DNA from: Bacteroidota bacterium | GTDB taxonomy: Bacteria; Bacteroidota; Bacteroidia; Flavobacteriales; Flavobacteriaceae | Direction of reading: 5' to 3' | NCBI GenBank assembly: GCA_023437485.1 | Contig: JAEZGB010000060.1 | Location: forward strand, 1 to 7,836 | DNA length: 7,836 nt | Shown: in pieces, positions 1 through 6,270 of the stretch | How the letters are laid out: each line of letters opens with the position of its first letter | Numbering within the stretch: position 1 is the stretch's first letter | Program-made: the position numbers and the translations under genes | The notes under the pieces: model-generated | Told to the model about the DNA's origin: nothing | The model's input: the letters and a program-made list of their open reading frames with translations, nothing else | Database searches by the model: none

Positions 1-1111
1 GGTTCACGATATCGATTCCCTCATCAAAGTCGGAACGCGCAATTGAGGCCTGTGGCACTCCTTCAAAAACTTCAAGAAAAGTTTCTTCGTCAAGTTCCAT
101 CAAATCCTGCTGGCTGCTATTGCCAAAAAGGATAGCCGACGCTTTGACCGCGCGCTCGAGCTGTTCGGTTCCATGGACAAAAGTCGTGACCTCGGCGGCA
201 AGCTTTTTTTGCAGCGTGCGCAAATGCGGGGCCTGTTGGTGGTCCGATATGAGGCTTTCGGTTTCTTCGCGGCTTAAAAAAGTAAAAATCTTAATGTATT
301 TTTCGGCATCAGCATCGGTGGAATTGAGCCAAAACTGGTAAAATTTATAAACCGAAGTCTTGTCGGCATCCAGCCAGATATTACCGCCTTCGGTCTTCCC
401 GAATTTGGAGCCGTCGGCCTTGGTGATCAAAGGTGTGGTTAACGCAAATGCCTTGGCATCAGAGTTGGGATTCATGCGCCGGACGAGTTCGGTACCCGTG
501 GTGATATTGCCCCATTGATCTGATCCGCCCATCTGCAACATACAATTGTAATGTTTGTGCAGATGATAAAAATCGTAACCCTGAATGAGTTGATAGGTGA
601 ATTCGGTAAACGACATCCCCTCGCCAACTTCACCGGTAAGCCGCTTTTTGACCGAATCTTTGGCCATCATATAATTAACGGTGATGCGTTTGCCCACATC
701 GCGCGCAAAGTCGATGAAGGAGAAATCTTTCATCCAGTCATAGTTGTTAACCATGACCGGATCATTCTCGCCTCCTTTTTCAAAATCCAAAAACCGGGAA
801 AGCACGCGCTTGATTCCGGCCACATTTTGGGCCAAAATTTCTTCGGTCAGCAGGTTTCGCTCGTCTGACTTTCCCGACGGATCACCAATCATTCCCGTCG
901 CGCCGCCCACCAATGCAAGAGGCCGATGCCCAAAATTGCGCAAATGGCAAAGAAGGATGATCTGGACCATGCTCCCGATATGAAGCGAATCGGCAGTGGG
1001 GTCAAACCCAATGTAGGCAGTTACGGGGCCTTGCAATAGCAATTCTTCCGTTCCGGGCATCGAATCATGGTATAGTCCGCGCCAGCGAAGCTCTTCAACG
1101 AGATTTTTCAT
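1..1111 (-). CDS. tyrS: Tyrosyl-tRNA synthetase, 3'-truncated by window edge
   Basis: Class I aminoacyl-tRNA synthetase that activates tyrosine with ATP and charges tRNA-Tyr in the cytoplasm. The open minus-strand frame gives about 370 residues from the ATG at 1111 without a stop. The family is usually about 420-430 residues, so the C-terminal S4-like tRNA-binding domain is mostly off the left edge. Visible are the N-terminal Rossmann core with a tyrosine-pocket segment (AYIGFDPTADSLHIGS, residues 32-47, containing the HIGH-like HIGS), the GGATGMIGDPSGK block, the QMGGSDQWGNI tyrosine/ATP-binding block, and the KMSKS-equivalent loop KFGKT at 236-240. KFGKT is the form found in E. coli-type TyrRS, so it is not a defect. 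The start is supported by a -7 promoter box 12 bp upstream. It is transcribed divergently from the SDR gene. Family identity is essentially certain. Confidence 0.97.
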   Translation of the reverse strand, partial: MKNLVEELRWRGLYHDSMPGTEELLLQGPVTAYIGFDPTADSLHIGSMVQIILLCHLRNFGHRPLALVGGATGMIGDPSGKSDERNLLTEEILAQNVAGIKRVLSRFLDFEKGGENDPVMVNNYDWMKDFSFIDFARDVGKRITVNYMMAKDSVKKRLTGEVGEGMSFTEFTYQLIQGYDFYHLHKHYNCMLQMGGSDQWGNITTGTELVRRMNPNSDAKAFALTTPLITKADGSKFGKTEGGNIWLDADKTSVYKFYQFWLNSTDADAEKYIKIFTFLSREETESLISDHQQAPHLRTLQKKLAAEVTTFVHGTEQLERAVKASAILFGNSSQQDLMELDEETFLEVFEGVPQASIARSDFDEGIDIVN

Positions 1112-1123
1112 AAAAAATTTTTG

Positions 1124-1155
1124 CAAAGATAGCCGCAAATGCCCCAATCCGCAAC
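1124..1155 (-). promoter_or_regulatory. Bacteroidota-type promoter of tyrS
   Basis: Read on the minus strand, TATCTTTG (1131 to 1124) matches the Bacteroidota -7 consensus TAnnTTTG. A TTG at 1154-1152 lies 20 bp upstream and can serve as the -33 element. The box ends 12 bp before the tyrS ATG, so the predicted leader is under 10 nt. The call rests on motif match and position only. Confidence 0.6.
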
Positions 1156-1183
1156 GCAAGGCCAAAAAACCATCGGCGCTTCG

Positions 1184-1191
1184 TAACTTTG
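1184..1191 (+). promoter_or_regulatory. -7 promoter box of the SDR gene
   Basis: TAACTTTG matches the Bacteroidota TAnnTTTG -7 box and is followed by only four bases (cggg) before the ATG at 1196. Transcription would be expected to begin at or within a base or two of the start codon, giving a leaderless mRNA. No good TTTG/TTG -33 element is visible at the usual distance upstream, so the promoter may be weak or need an activator. Confidence 0.5.
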
Positions 1192-1195
1192 CGGG

Positions 1196-2221
1196 ATGAT
1201 ACTTGTAACCGGCGGTACCGGGCTCGTGGGCGCCCATCTCCTCCTGCACCTCACCACGATGGAAAAATCCGTTCGGGCCATTTTTCGCAGCGAAAAGGCG
1301 CGTGCCAGGACCAAAAGATTGTTCGATCTCTACCGGGCTGGTGACCGGTACGGCCAAATTGAGTGGTTTAAGGCCTCGGTAACCGACATTCCGGCTTTGG
1401 AAGATGCCATCAGGGGATGTCAACAGGTTTACCACTGCGCCGCACTGATATCATTTGACCCGGGTGAAGAAGACAAATTGCGAAAGGTGAACATTCAAGG
1501 CACGGCCAATATGGTCAACCTGAGCCTTGCCCTCGGTGTTAAGCGGTTTTGCCACATCAGTTCTACCGCGGCCCTTGGCGATCTGAAACCCGGGGAGCAC
1601 GTCGTGACCGAAGACACCGAATGGAATCCCGAAATGCCCCATAACGACTATTCCATTTCAAAATATGGCGCCGAGATGGAAGTTTGGCGCGCCGCCCAGG
1701 AAGGGCTCGAGGCGGTGATAATAAATCCTGGGATAGTGTTGGGCCCGGGATTTTGGGATTCGGGAAGCGGCAAAATATTCTCGGGGGTCGCTCGGGGCAT
1801 GAAGTACTTCACCCGAGGGATCACAGGATTTGTCGATGCCCGGGATGTTGCCAGAATCTCGGTGCGCGCCATGCAAAGTGAAACCCTCGGCCAACGGTAC
1901 ATCGCGATTTCGGAAAATCTTGAATATGGACAGGTTCTTTCAAAGATTGCCCGCCGAATGGGAAAAAGAGAACCCCATATCTATGCTTCGCCGTTTTTGA
2001 CAGGGCTAATCTGGCGTGCCGACTGGTTGCGAAACAAACTCCTTGGCGGCAAACGTAGGCTCAGCAGGCATGATGCGAGAGCTTTGCACGATCAGTCCAC
2101 ACTATCTAATTTGAAGTCGGTCAATGCCTTTGGATTCCAGTATATCCCAATTGACCAAGCTATTGACAACGCGGTAACTTTGGAATTGGGATCAGCGGAC
2201 AACCGGGTCATCGGGGCTTGA
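1196..2221 (+). CDS. Extended SDR, NAD(P)-dependent epimerase/dehydratase-like
   Basis: A 341-residue protein of the extended short-chain dehydrogenase/reductase superfamily, probably a cytosolic nucleotide-sugar- or dihydroflavonol-reductase-like oxidoreductase; its substrate is not recognisable. Visible are the N-terminal Rossmann glycine motif TGGTGLVG (5-12), an Arg at the end of the second strand (R31) that may favour NADP, and an acidic VTD turn (62-64). The active site shows the Ser/Thr strand ISSTA (121-125) and the YxxxK pair Y152/K156. Then come the substrate-side motifs NPGIVLGPG (177-185) and GFVDARDVA (211-219), typical of epimerase/dihydroflavonol-4-reductase members. All catalytic residues are present and the length is normal. 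The start is the first in-frame ATG, just behind a -7 box. The last 30 bp overlap the convergent DUF4296 gene. Family call is strong; function is unknown. Confidence 0.9.
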   Translation: MILVTGGTGLVGAHLLLHLTTMEKSVRAIFRSEKARARTKRLFDLYRAGDRYGQIEWFKASVTDIPALEDAIRGCQQVYHCAALISFDPGEEDKLRKVNIQGTANMVNLSLALGVKRFCHISSTAALGDLKPGEHVVTEDTEWNPEMPHNDYSISKYGAEMEVWRAAQEGLEAVIINPGIVLGPGFWDSGSGKIFSGVARGMKYFTRGITGFVDARDVARISVRAMQSETLGQRYIAISENLEYGQVLSKIARRMGKREPHIYASPFLTGLIWRADWLRNKLLGGKRRLSRHDARALHDQSTLSNLKSVNAFGFQYIPIDQAIDNAVTLELGSADNRVIGA

Positions 2222-2584
2222 TGCCGGAAGTTGCCCACTTTTTTTAAGTTGCTTCTCCAACGTCACTTTTTGCGTTTCCAAACGTTTATCAACCGATTCA
2301 TAAATGCGTTTGTACCGGGCAACATCTGATGCGTAAAACTTGTTGCTCTCCACAAATTGGATGGAATCGATATCGTACTTCTGATAAATATACGATAGTG
2401 GGTCAATGTTGTGTGTTTCCATTGACATTGGCCGCTGGCTCCGAATAGCCTCAAGGAGCGACAGGTCATAGATGATGTCTTTCATCTTATCCTCCGGAAT
2501 CAGATTGTCGGGTTTTGGCACCACCTGTTTTCGGCAGGACGCCAATGCCAAAACCAAGAGCAATAACAGCGCGAATTTTCTCAT
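2192..2584 (-). CDS. DUF4296 family lipoprotein
   Basis: A 130-residue small lipoprotein of unknown function, recognised as DUF4296-like, a family confined as far as I know to Bacteroidota. The N-terminus is a lipoprotein signal: MRK, a leucine/alanine-rich core (4-13) and the lipobox LASC (14-17) with C17 as the lipidated residue. The residues after the cysteine (RKQ) are basic, not the acidic run described as a surface-export signal in some Bacteroidota, so a periplasm-facing location is more likely (inference). The mature part holds the typical IPEDKMKDIIYDLSLLEAI segment (29-47), a YQKYDIDSIQF segment (67-77) and a charged helix that may be coiled (about 95-118). Its ATG overlaps the pyrC stop as ATGA, implying translational coupling. 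It is the last gene of the operon, and its 3' end overlaps the convergent SDR gene by 30 bp. Confidence 0.88.
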   Translation of the reverse strand: MRKFALLLLLVLALASCRKQVVPKPDNLIPEDKMKDIIYDLSLLEAIRSQRPMSMETHNIDPLSYIYQKYDIDSIQFVESNKFYASDVARYKRIYESVDKRLETQKVTLEKQLKKSGQLPASSPDDPVVR

Positions 2585-3918
2585 CGGTTAAACAATAATC
2601 GGTTGGAGTTTCTCTCAAGCAACCCTTCGCCAGCACTAAACGCCAGCGCGCCATTGACAAAGGTATGGGTCACCCGGGCATTGAATTGCTGACCCTCAAA
2701 TGGCGACCAATTGCACTGGTAAAGGATGTTATCAGGTTTAACGGTCCAAGCCGATTCAGCATCCACCAAGACCAGATCGGCAAAATAGCCTTCGCGGATA
2801 AAACCGCGATCGCGAATCCCAAAAAGGATCGCCGGGTTGTGGCACATCTTTTCCACCAGCATTTCAACCGCGATGCGCCGGTTGCGGACTGCCTCAAACA
2901 TTGCCGGCAAAGCGTGCTGCACCAATGGCCCGCCCGAAGGAGCGCTCAGGTATGGTTGCTTTTTCTCGTCCAAAGTGTGCGGGGCATGATCGGTAGCAAT
3001 CACGTCGATGCGGCCGTCCAGCACCGCCCGCCATAGGGCCTCACGGTCATTTGCCGTTTTCACCGCAGGGTTCCATTTTATCAAATTTCCCTTTTGCGCG
3101 TAATCGGCATCGGTGAACCACAAGTGATGGACACAGGCCTCGGCCGTTATTTTCTTTTGGGCAAGCGGTATGGAATTGTCCAGCAGATCCAGTTCAGCGG
3201 CAGTCGACAAATGAAAAATATGAAGTTTGGCACTCGTTTCTTTTGCAAGTGCAATAGCTTTTGACGATGATATGAAACAGGCTTCAGCGCTCCTGATTTT
3301 GGGATGTAGTTCCACCGGAATATCATCGCCATAAATCCCTTTATAATGTTCAAGGTTCCTGCGGATGGTTTGCTCATCCTCACAGTGCACCGCAATGATC
3401 GTGGGTGAATGTGTAAAGATGGCCTCAAGAGCATCGTCGTGGTCTACCAGCATGTTCCCGGTACTGGATCCCATGAATATCTTGACCCCTGCAATGGTTT
3501 CGGGGTTCAATGCTTTTACCTGATCAATGTTGTCATTGGTGGCACCCAGCATGAACGAGTAATTGACATGCGAGCGCTCCTTTGCGATGGCGTACTTTTG
3601 TTCCAGTATTTCCAGCGTGACCGCATTCGGGACAGTATTTGGCTGTTCAATAAACGATGTGATCCCGCCGGCCGCGGCCGCACGTGACTCGGAATAGATA
3701 GTGCCTTTGTGCGTAAGTCCCGGCTCGCGAAAATGCACCTGGTCATCAATTGCGCCCGGAATGAGGAAGGTTTCGCGCGCATCTACCTCTACAACATTTT
3801 CCCGCCGTTGCAGCATACTTCCTATGGATTCGATCCTCCCGTTTTTGATCAGGACGTCGCCTTCCCGGATTTCACATTCATTGACAATTCGCGCGTTTTT
3901 GATCAGGAAGCTCTTCAT
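2581..3918 (-). CDS. pyrC: Dihydroorotase (amidohydrolase superfamily)
   Basis: A 445-residue cytosolic amidohydrolase, most likely dihydroorotase, which interconverts N-carbamoyl-aspartate and dihydroorotate in de novo pyrimidine synthesis. The N-terminal small beta domain (1-54) leads into the metal-binding strand IDDQVHFREPG (57-67). The usual HxH is here Q60-V-H62, and R64 is the conserved substrate Arg. Other landmarks are PNT (93-95), GVKIFMGSSTGNML (144-157) with K146 as candidate carboxylated bridging lysine, H178 (AVHCED), H236 (IFHLST), and the catalytic D310 in IATDHAPH. The C-terminus closes with ADLVLVD (380-386) and WSPFEGQQF (404-412). From memory, the Gln and the surrounding motif are shared by Bacteroidota homologues such as Porphyromonas gingivalis. 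Length is normal. It starts 6 bp after the glycosyltransferase stop and overlaps the DUF4296 start. Another cyclic amidohydrolase activity cannot be fully excluded. Confidence 0.93.
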   Translation of the reverse strand: MKSFLIKNARIVNECEIREGDVLIKNGRIESIGSMLQRRENVVEVDARETFLIPGAIDDQVHFREPGLTHKGTIYSESRAAAAGGITSFIEQPNTVPNAVTLEILEQKYAIAKERSHVNYSFMLGATNDNIDQVKALNPETIAGVKIFMGSSTGNMLVDHDDALEAIFTHSPTIIAVHCEDEQTIRRNLEHYKGIYGDDIPVELHPKIRSAEACFISSSKAIALAKETSAKLHIFHLSTAAELDLLDNSIPLAQKKITAEACVHHLWFTDADYAQKGNLIKWNPAVKTANDREALWRAVLDGRIDVIATDHAPHTLDEKKQPYLSAPSGGPLVQHALPAMFEAVRNRRIAVEMLVEKMCHNPAILFGIRDRGFIREGYFADLVLVDAESAWTVKPDNILYQCNWSPFEGQQFNARVTHTFVNGALAFSAGEGLLERNSNRLLFNR

Positions 3919-3924
3919 AGTCGT

Positions 3925-4647
3925 TTACAAACGGTTAAAAATGTTTCGGATCCTAAGCCACACCACGCCAAAAACCGCTTCGGTAATTATGGCGTTGCTC
4001 ATTTTGGACTGCCCAAGCGTCCGGTCAGTGAAGATGATGGGGATTTCCCGCAATTTGAACTTGTTCACGAAAGCCCGGTATTTCATCTCAATCTGAAAGG
4101 CATATCCAATAAAACGGATTCGGTCCAATCCTATGGTTTCAAGTACATTGCGCCTGTAACAAACAAAACCGGCCGTGGCGTCGTGGATTTTCATCCCGGT
4201 GATGATTTTAACGTAAATTGAGGCAAAATAGGATAGCAGTACCCGGCTGAGCGGCCAATTTACAACATTTACACCCGTGATATACCGCGATCCGATTGCC
4301 ATATCGGCCCCTTCCAGACAGGCGTCGCGCAATCGCACCAAGTCATTGGGGTTATGTGAGAAATCAGCGTCCATTTCAAAAACCAGCTGGTAGCCCCGGG
4401 CAAGTGCCCATCGGAACCCGTGAACATACGCAGTGCCCAATCCCGATTTCTTTTTTCTGACCTCGATAAAAATTCGTCCCGGAAACACAGTCGCGAGATT
4501 TGAAACCGCGGCGGCCGTTCCGTCAGGTGAATTGTCATCAACGACCAGGACGTGGAAATTGCCTTCGAGCAACATCACTGTACGGATAATGGCTTCGATG
4601 TTATCGATCTCATTGTAAGTGGGGATAATAACGATGCAGCTGTCCAT
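3925..4647 (-). CDS. Polyprenol-phosphate mannosyltransferase-like GT2 enzyme
   Basis: A 240-residue family 2 glycosyltransferase resembling DPM1/polyprenol monophosphomannose synthase. It would transfer mannose (or another hexose) from an NDP-sugar to a polyprenyl phosphate at the inner face of the cytoplasmic membrane, making a lipid-linked donor. Motifs, numbered from the chosen start, are VIIPTYNE (5-12), the nucleotide-binding VVDDNSPDG (35-43), the metal-binding MDADFSHNP (92-100) in the DXD role, GSRYITG (119-125) and FTDRTLGQSKM (206-216), close to the family's F-DR--G-SKM. No C-terminal multi-TM domain is present, so it is the short soluble or peripheral type. An in-frame ATG at 4674 would add nine residues, but it lies upstream of a -7 box (4661-4668), so the ATG at 4647 is preferred. 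It is the first gene of the operon with pyrC and the DUF4296 gene. Sugar specificity is inferred. Confidence 0.9.
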   Translation of the reverse strand: MDSCIVIIPTYNEIDNIEAIIRTVMLLEGNFHVLVVDDNSPDGTAAAVSNLATVFPGRIFIEVRKKKSGLGTAYVHGFRWALARGYQLVFEMDADFSHNPNDLVRLRDACLEGADMAIGSRYITGVNVVNWPLSRVLLSYFASIYVKIITGMKIHDATAGFVCYRRNVLETIGLDRIRFIGYAFQIEMKYRAFVNKFKLREIPIIFTDRTLGQSKMSNAIITEAVFGVVWLRIRNIFNRL

Positions 4648-4660
4648 ATTCCGCTTTGCG

Positions 4661-4694
4661 CAAAAGTAATGCATAACGCAAAATAATGAGCCAA
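4661..4694 (-). promoter_or_regulatory. Promoter of the glycosyltransferase-pyrC-DUF4296 operon
   Basis: On the minus strand TACTTTTG (4668 to 4661) fits the Bacteroidota TAnnTTTG -7 box, with a TTG at 4694-4692 about 23 bp upstream as a possible but rather distant -33 element. The box ends 13 bp before the ATG at 4647. No other good box is seen in front of the downstream genes, so it probably drives all three. Confidence 0.5.
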
Positions 4695-4730
4695 CCTCCG
4701 GGGATTTCTGGATTTAATTATTTGCAAACA

Positions 4731-4765
4731 TTTGTACTTGGATGTTAAGCGATTGCCTAATTTTG
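4731..4765 (+). promoter_or_regulatory. Promoter of the DUF4271-hemD pair
   Basis: TAATTTTG at 4758-4765 matches the TAnnTTTG -7 box. Upstream there are two candidate -33 elements, TTTG at 4731-4734 (23 bp spacing) and CTTG at 4737-4740 (17 bp spacing). Only four bases (ccgc) separate the box from the ATG at 4770, so the transcript is probably leaderless. Confidence 0.6.
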
Positions 4766-4769
4766 CCGC

Positions 4770-5432
4770 ATGACCGAACAGCTGATGGAGCCGCGCATTA
4801 TTCCTTCCCAGGATTGGGCTACCGCGATCTTTGTACTGGCCGTGGTGCTTATCGCCATCACCAGGACGGTATTTGAAAAGCGTTTTGCCGATTTTGTCCG
4901 GCTTGGCATATCCGACAAATACGTGAAGGTTTATCGCGACCCCAGTCATATCACCGGCGGGTTTACCATTTTGCTTTTCTTTGTTCAGCTCATCTCGCTT
5001 TCTCTGTTTATTTTGTTGGCACTCGATAAGTTTGGATATGCCCAAAAGACCGATTGGCTGCTTTTTACCATGATTATTTCACTACTGGGAACTTTTATCC
5101 TGGCCAAATTCCTGATTGACAAGATCATCGCCGCATCGTTCAATATTGACGAAATTGCCGAGCAATTCAACTTATCCAAAGTAAGTTACCGAACCTATAT
5201 TGGATTGGCATTGCTCCCGGTGAATGGCATCCTGTTCTACAATGATCTTCCCGAAATTGCATATTTTATCATAATCTCTGCATTATTGACAACCAATCTG
5301 TTAACTTACTTGTTGGCATTGAGGAATTATCAAAGTATAGTTGTCGAGAAGTTGTTTTATTTTATTTTGTATCTTTGCGCTCTTGAAATAGGACCCTACT
5401 ATTTTATGTATTATTGGTTTACCCGGAATTAA
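4770..5432 (+). CDS. DUF4271 family integral membrane protein
   Basis: A 220-residue polytopic membrane protein recognised as DUF4271-like, a Bacteroidota family without an established function. Hydrophobic segments at about 16-31, 64-84, 96-118, 141-157, 161-184 and 194-216 suggest six membrane spans in the inner membrane. The loop at 35-62 is rich in charged residues (EKRFADFVRLGISDKYVKVY), and a second polar stretch lies at 119-140 (IDEIAEQFNLSKVSY). No catalytic or metal-binding motif is evident. The start is the ATG right behind a -7 box; a second Met at codon 6 is possible but would need a leader. It is followed after 18 bp by hemD on the same strand, a pairing I recall from many Bacteroidota genomes, so a role connected with membrane or tetrapyrrole physiology is possible but unproven. 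Confidence 0.88.
   Translation: MTEQLMEPRIIPSQDWATAIFVLAVVLIAITRTVFEKRFADFVRLGISDKYVKVYRDPSHITGGFTILLFFVQLISLSLFILLALDKFGYAQKTDWLLFTMIISLLGTFILAKFLIDKIIAASFNIDEIAEQFNLSKVSYRTYIGLALLPVNGILFYNDLPEIAYFIIISALLTTNLLTYLLALRNYQSIVVEKLFYFILYLCALEIGPYYFMYYWFTRN
5370..5377 (+). promoter_or_regulatory. Possible internal -7 box ahead of hemD
   Basis: TATCTTTG inside the 3' end of the DUF4271 gene is a full match to TAnnTTTG and would give hemD a leader of roughly 70 nt. Upstream TTG candidates at 5352 and 5341 sit at poor spacings (15 and 26 bp), so it may be chance in an AT-rich coding stretch. Confidence 0.3.
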
Positions 5433-5450
5433 TACAAGAGACCCACGTTT

Positions 5451-6203
5451 ATGAAAGTGAAAACAATTTTGGTGTCGCAGCCAGAGCCCAAAGTCGAGAA
5501 TTCACCATACTTCGAGCTTCAGCAAAAACATAAGGTGAGGATAGACTTCAGGCCTTTTATCCATGTTGAAGGTGTAAGTGCCAAGGATATCCGGCTTCAA
5601 AAAATCGACATCGGAAATTATACAGCCATCATCCTGACAAGCAAGAATGCGGTGGATCACTTTTTTCGCGTGGCCGACGAAATGCGTTACAAGGTGCCTG
5701 AAGGATTGAAATATTTTTGCCAGTCGGAGGCTATTGCCTATTACCTTCAGAAATACGTTGTGTACCGCAAACGCAAAATTTATGTGGGCCAGAAAGATTT
5801 TGCCGACATGAGCGCGCTTATCAAAAAATATAAGGACGAAAAATTCCTGCTTCCGGCATCAGACCAATTGAACACTGAGGCGCCCACCACCCTCAACAGT
5901 CTTAAAGTAGATTGGACCCAGGCAACCTTTTACAAAACCGTGATGAGCGATTTGTCAGACCTGGCAGATGTTTATTATGACGTGCTGGCTTTTTTCAGCC
6001 CGACGGGAATTAAGTCACTTTTCAAGAATTTCCCTGATTTTGAGCAAAACAACACCCGAATCGCCGTTTTTGGCAGCACAACTCAAAAAGAGGCCCTGGA
6101 TCACGGGCTGCGCGTGGATATCATGGCCCCAACCCCGGAGGCGCCCTCAATGACCATGGCTCTTGACAAGTATATCACCAAAGTCAATAAGGAGACTAAA
6201 TAA
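5451..6203 (+). CDS. hemD: Uroporphyrinogen-III synthase (HemD/HEM4 family)
   Basis: A 250-residue protein of the HEM4 fold, which cyclises hydroxymethylbilane with inversion of ring D to give uroporphyrinogen III, the precursor of heme, siroheme and corrinoids. The family is poorly conserved, but the two-domain layout is visible. The first domain has an N-terminal strand (KTILVSQPEP, 4-13) and ILTSKNAVDHFF (61-72). The second has KFLLPASD (131-138), the YKTV strand (161-164), FFSPTGIKSL (181-190), IAVFGSTTQKEAL (204-216) and the terminal APTPEAPSMTMAL (226-238). These correspond to the usual substrate-cleft loops (TS-NAV, SP-GI, G-TT, PT-E). It lies 18 bp downstream of DUF4271 and ends just before a hairpin terminator. 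No other heme gene is in the window. This is the divergent Bacteroidota form; activity is inferred from the family. Confidence 0.88.
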   Translation: MKVKTILVSQPEPKVENSPYFELQQKHKVRIDFRPFIHVEGVSAKDIRLQKIDIGNYTAIILTSKNAVDHFFRVADEMRYKVPEGLKYFCQSEAIAYYLQKYVVYRKRKIYVGQKDFADMSALIKKYKDEKFLLPASDQLNTEAPTTLNSLKVDWTQATFYKTVMSDLSDLADVYYDVLAFFSPTGIKSLFKNFPDFEQNNTRIAVFGSTTQKEALDHGLRVDIMAPTPEAPSMTMALDKYITKVNKETK

Positions 6204-6213
6204 CAAATCTTAT

Positions 6214-6254
6214 TTAAGAAAAAAAGAGCTGCCCAATTGAGCAGCTCTTCTTAT
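6214..6254. terminator. Bidirectional intrinsic terminator between hemD and pckA
   Basis: A perfect 9-bp inverted repeat, aagagctgc (6224-6232) and gcagctctt (6241-6249), with an 8-nt loop. On the plus strand it is followed by a T-rich cttcttattt stretch. On the minus strand it is followed by a run of seven T (reading down from 6225) and ctt. It sits 20 bp after the hemD stop and 21 bp after the pckA stop, so it can end both convergent transcripts, with the stronger U-tract on the pckA side. Confidence 0.85.
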
Positions 6255-6270
6255 TTGAATTAATAATCAA

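Noticed and set aside
551..983. Plus-strand open frames opposite tyrS
   Set aside because: The minus strand carries the full, motif-rich TyrRS frame, so these are shadows.
2222..2245. Possible terminator after the SDR stop, with seven T at 2239-2245
   Set aside because: The bases before the T run form only a weak, mismatched stem, and the stretch encodes the DUF4296 C-terminus.
3664..3685. GC-rich palindromic run (gccggccgcggccgc)
   Set aside because: It encodes the Ala/Gly-rich RAAAAGG segment of dihydroorotase, which is conserved in the family, so it needs no regulatory explanation.
3709..4221. Plus-strand open frame of 170 codons across the pyrC/glycosyltransferase junction
   Set aside because: It is antisense to two well-supported genes and its translation shows no family features.
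4575..5045. Minus-strand open frame of 156 codons across the divergent promoter region
   Set aside because: It covers the DUF4271 N-terminal region in antisense and both promoters; composition is not protein-like, and the real genes there are clear.
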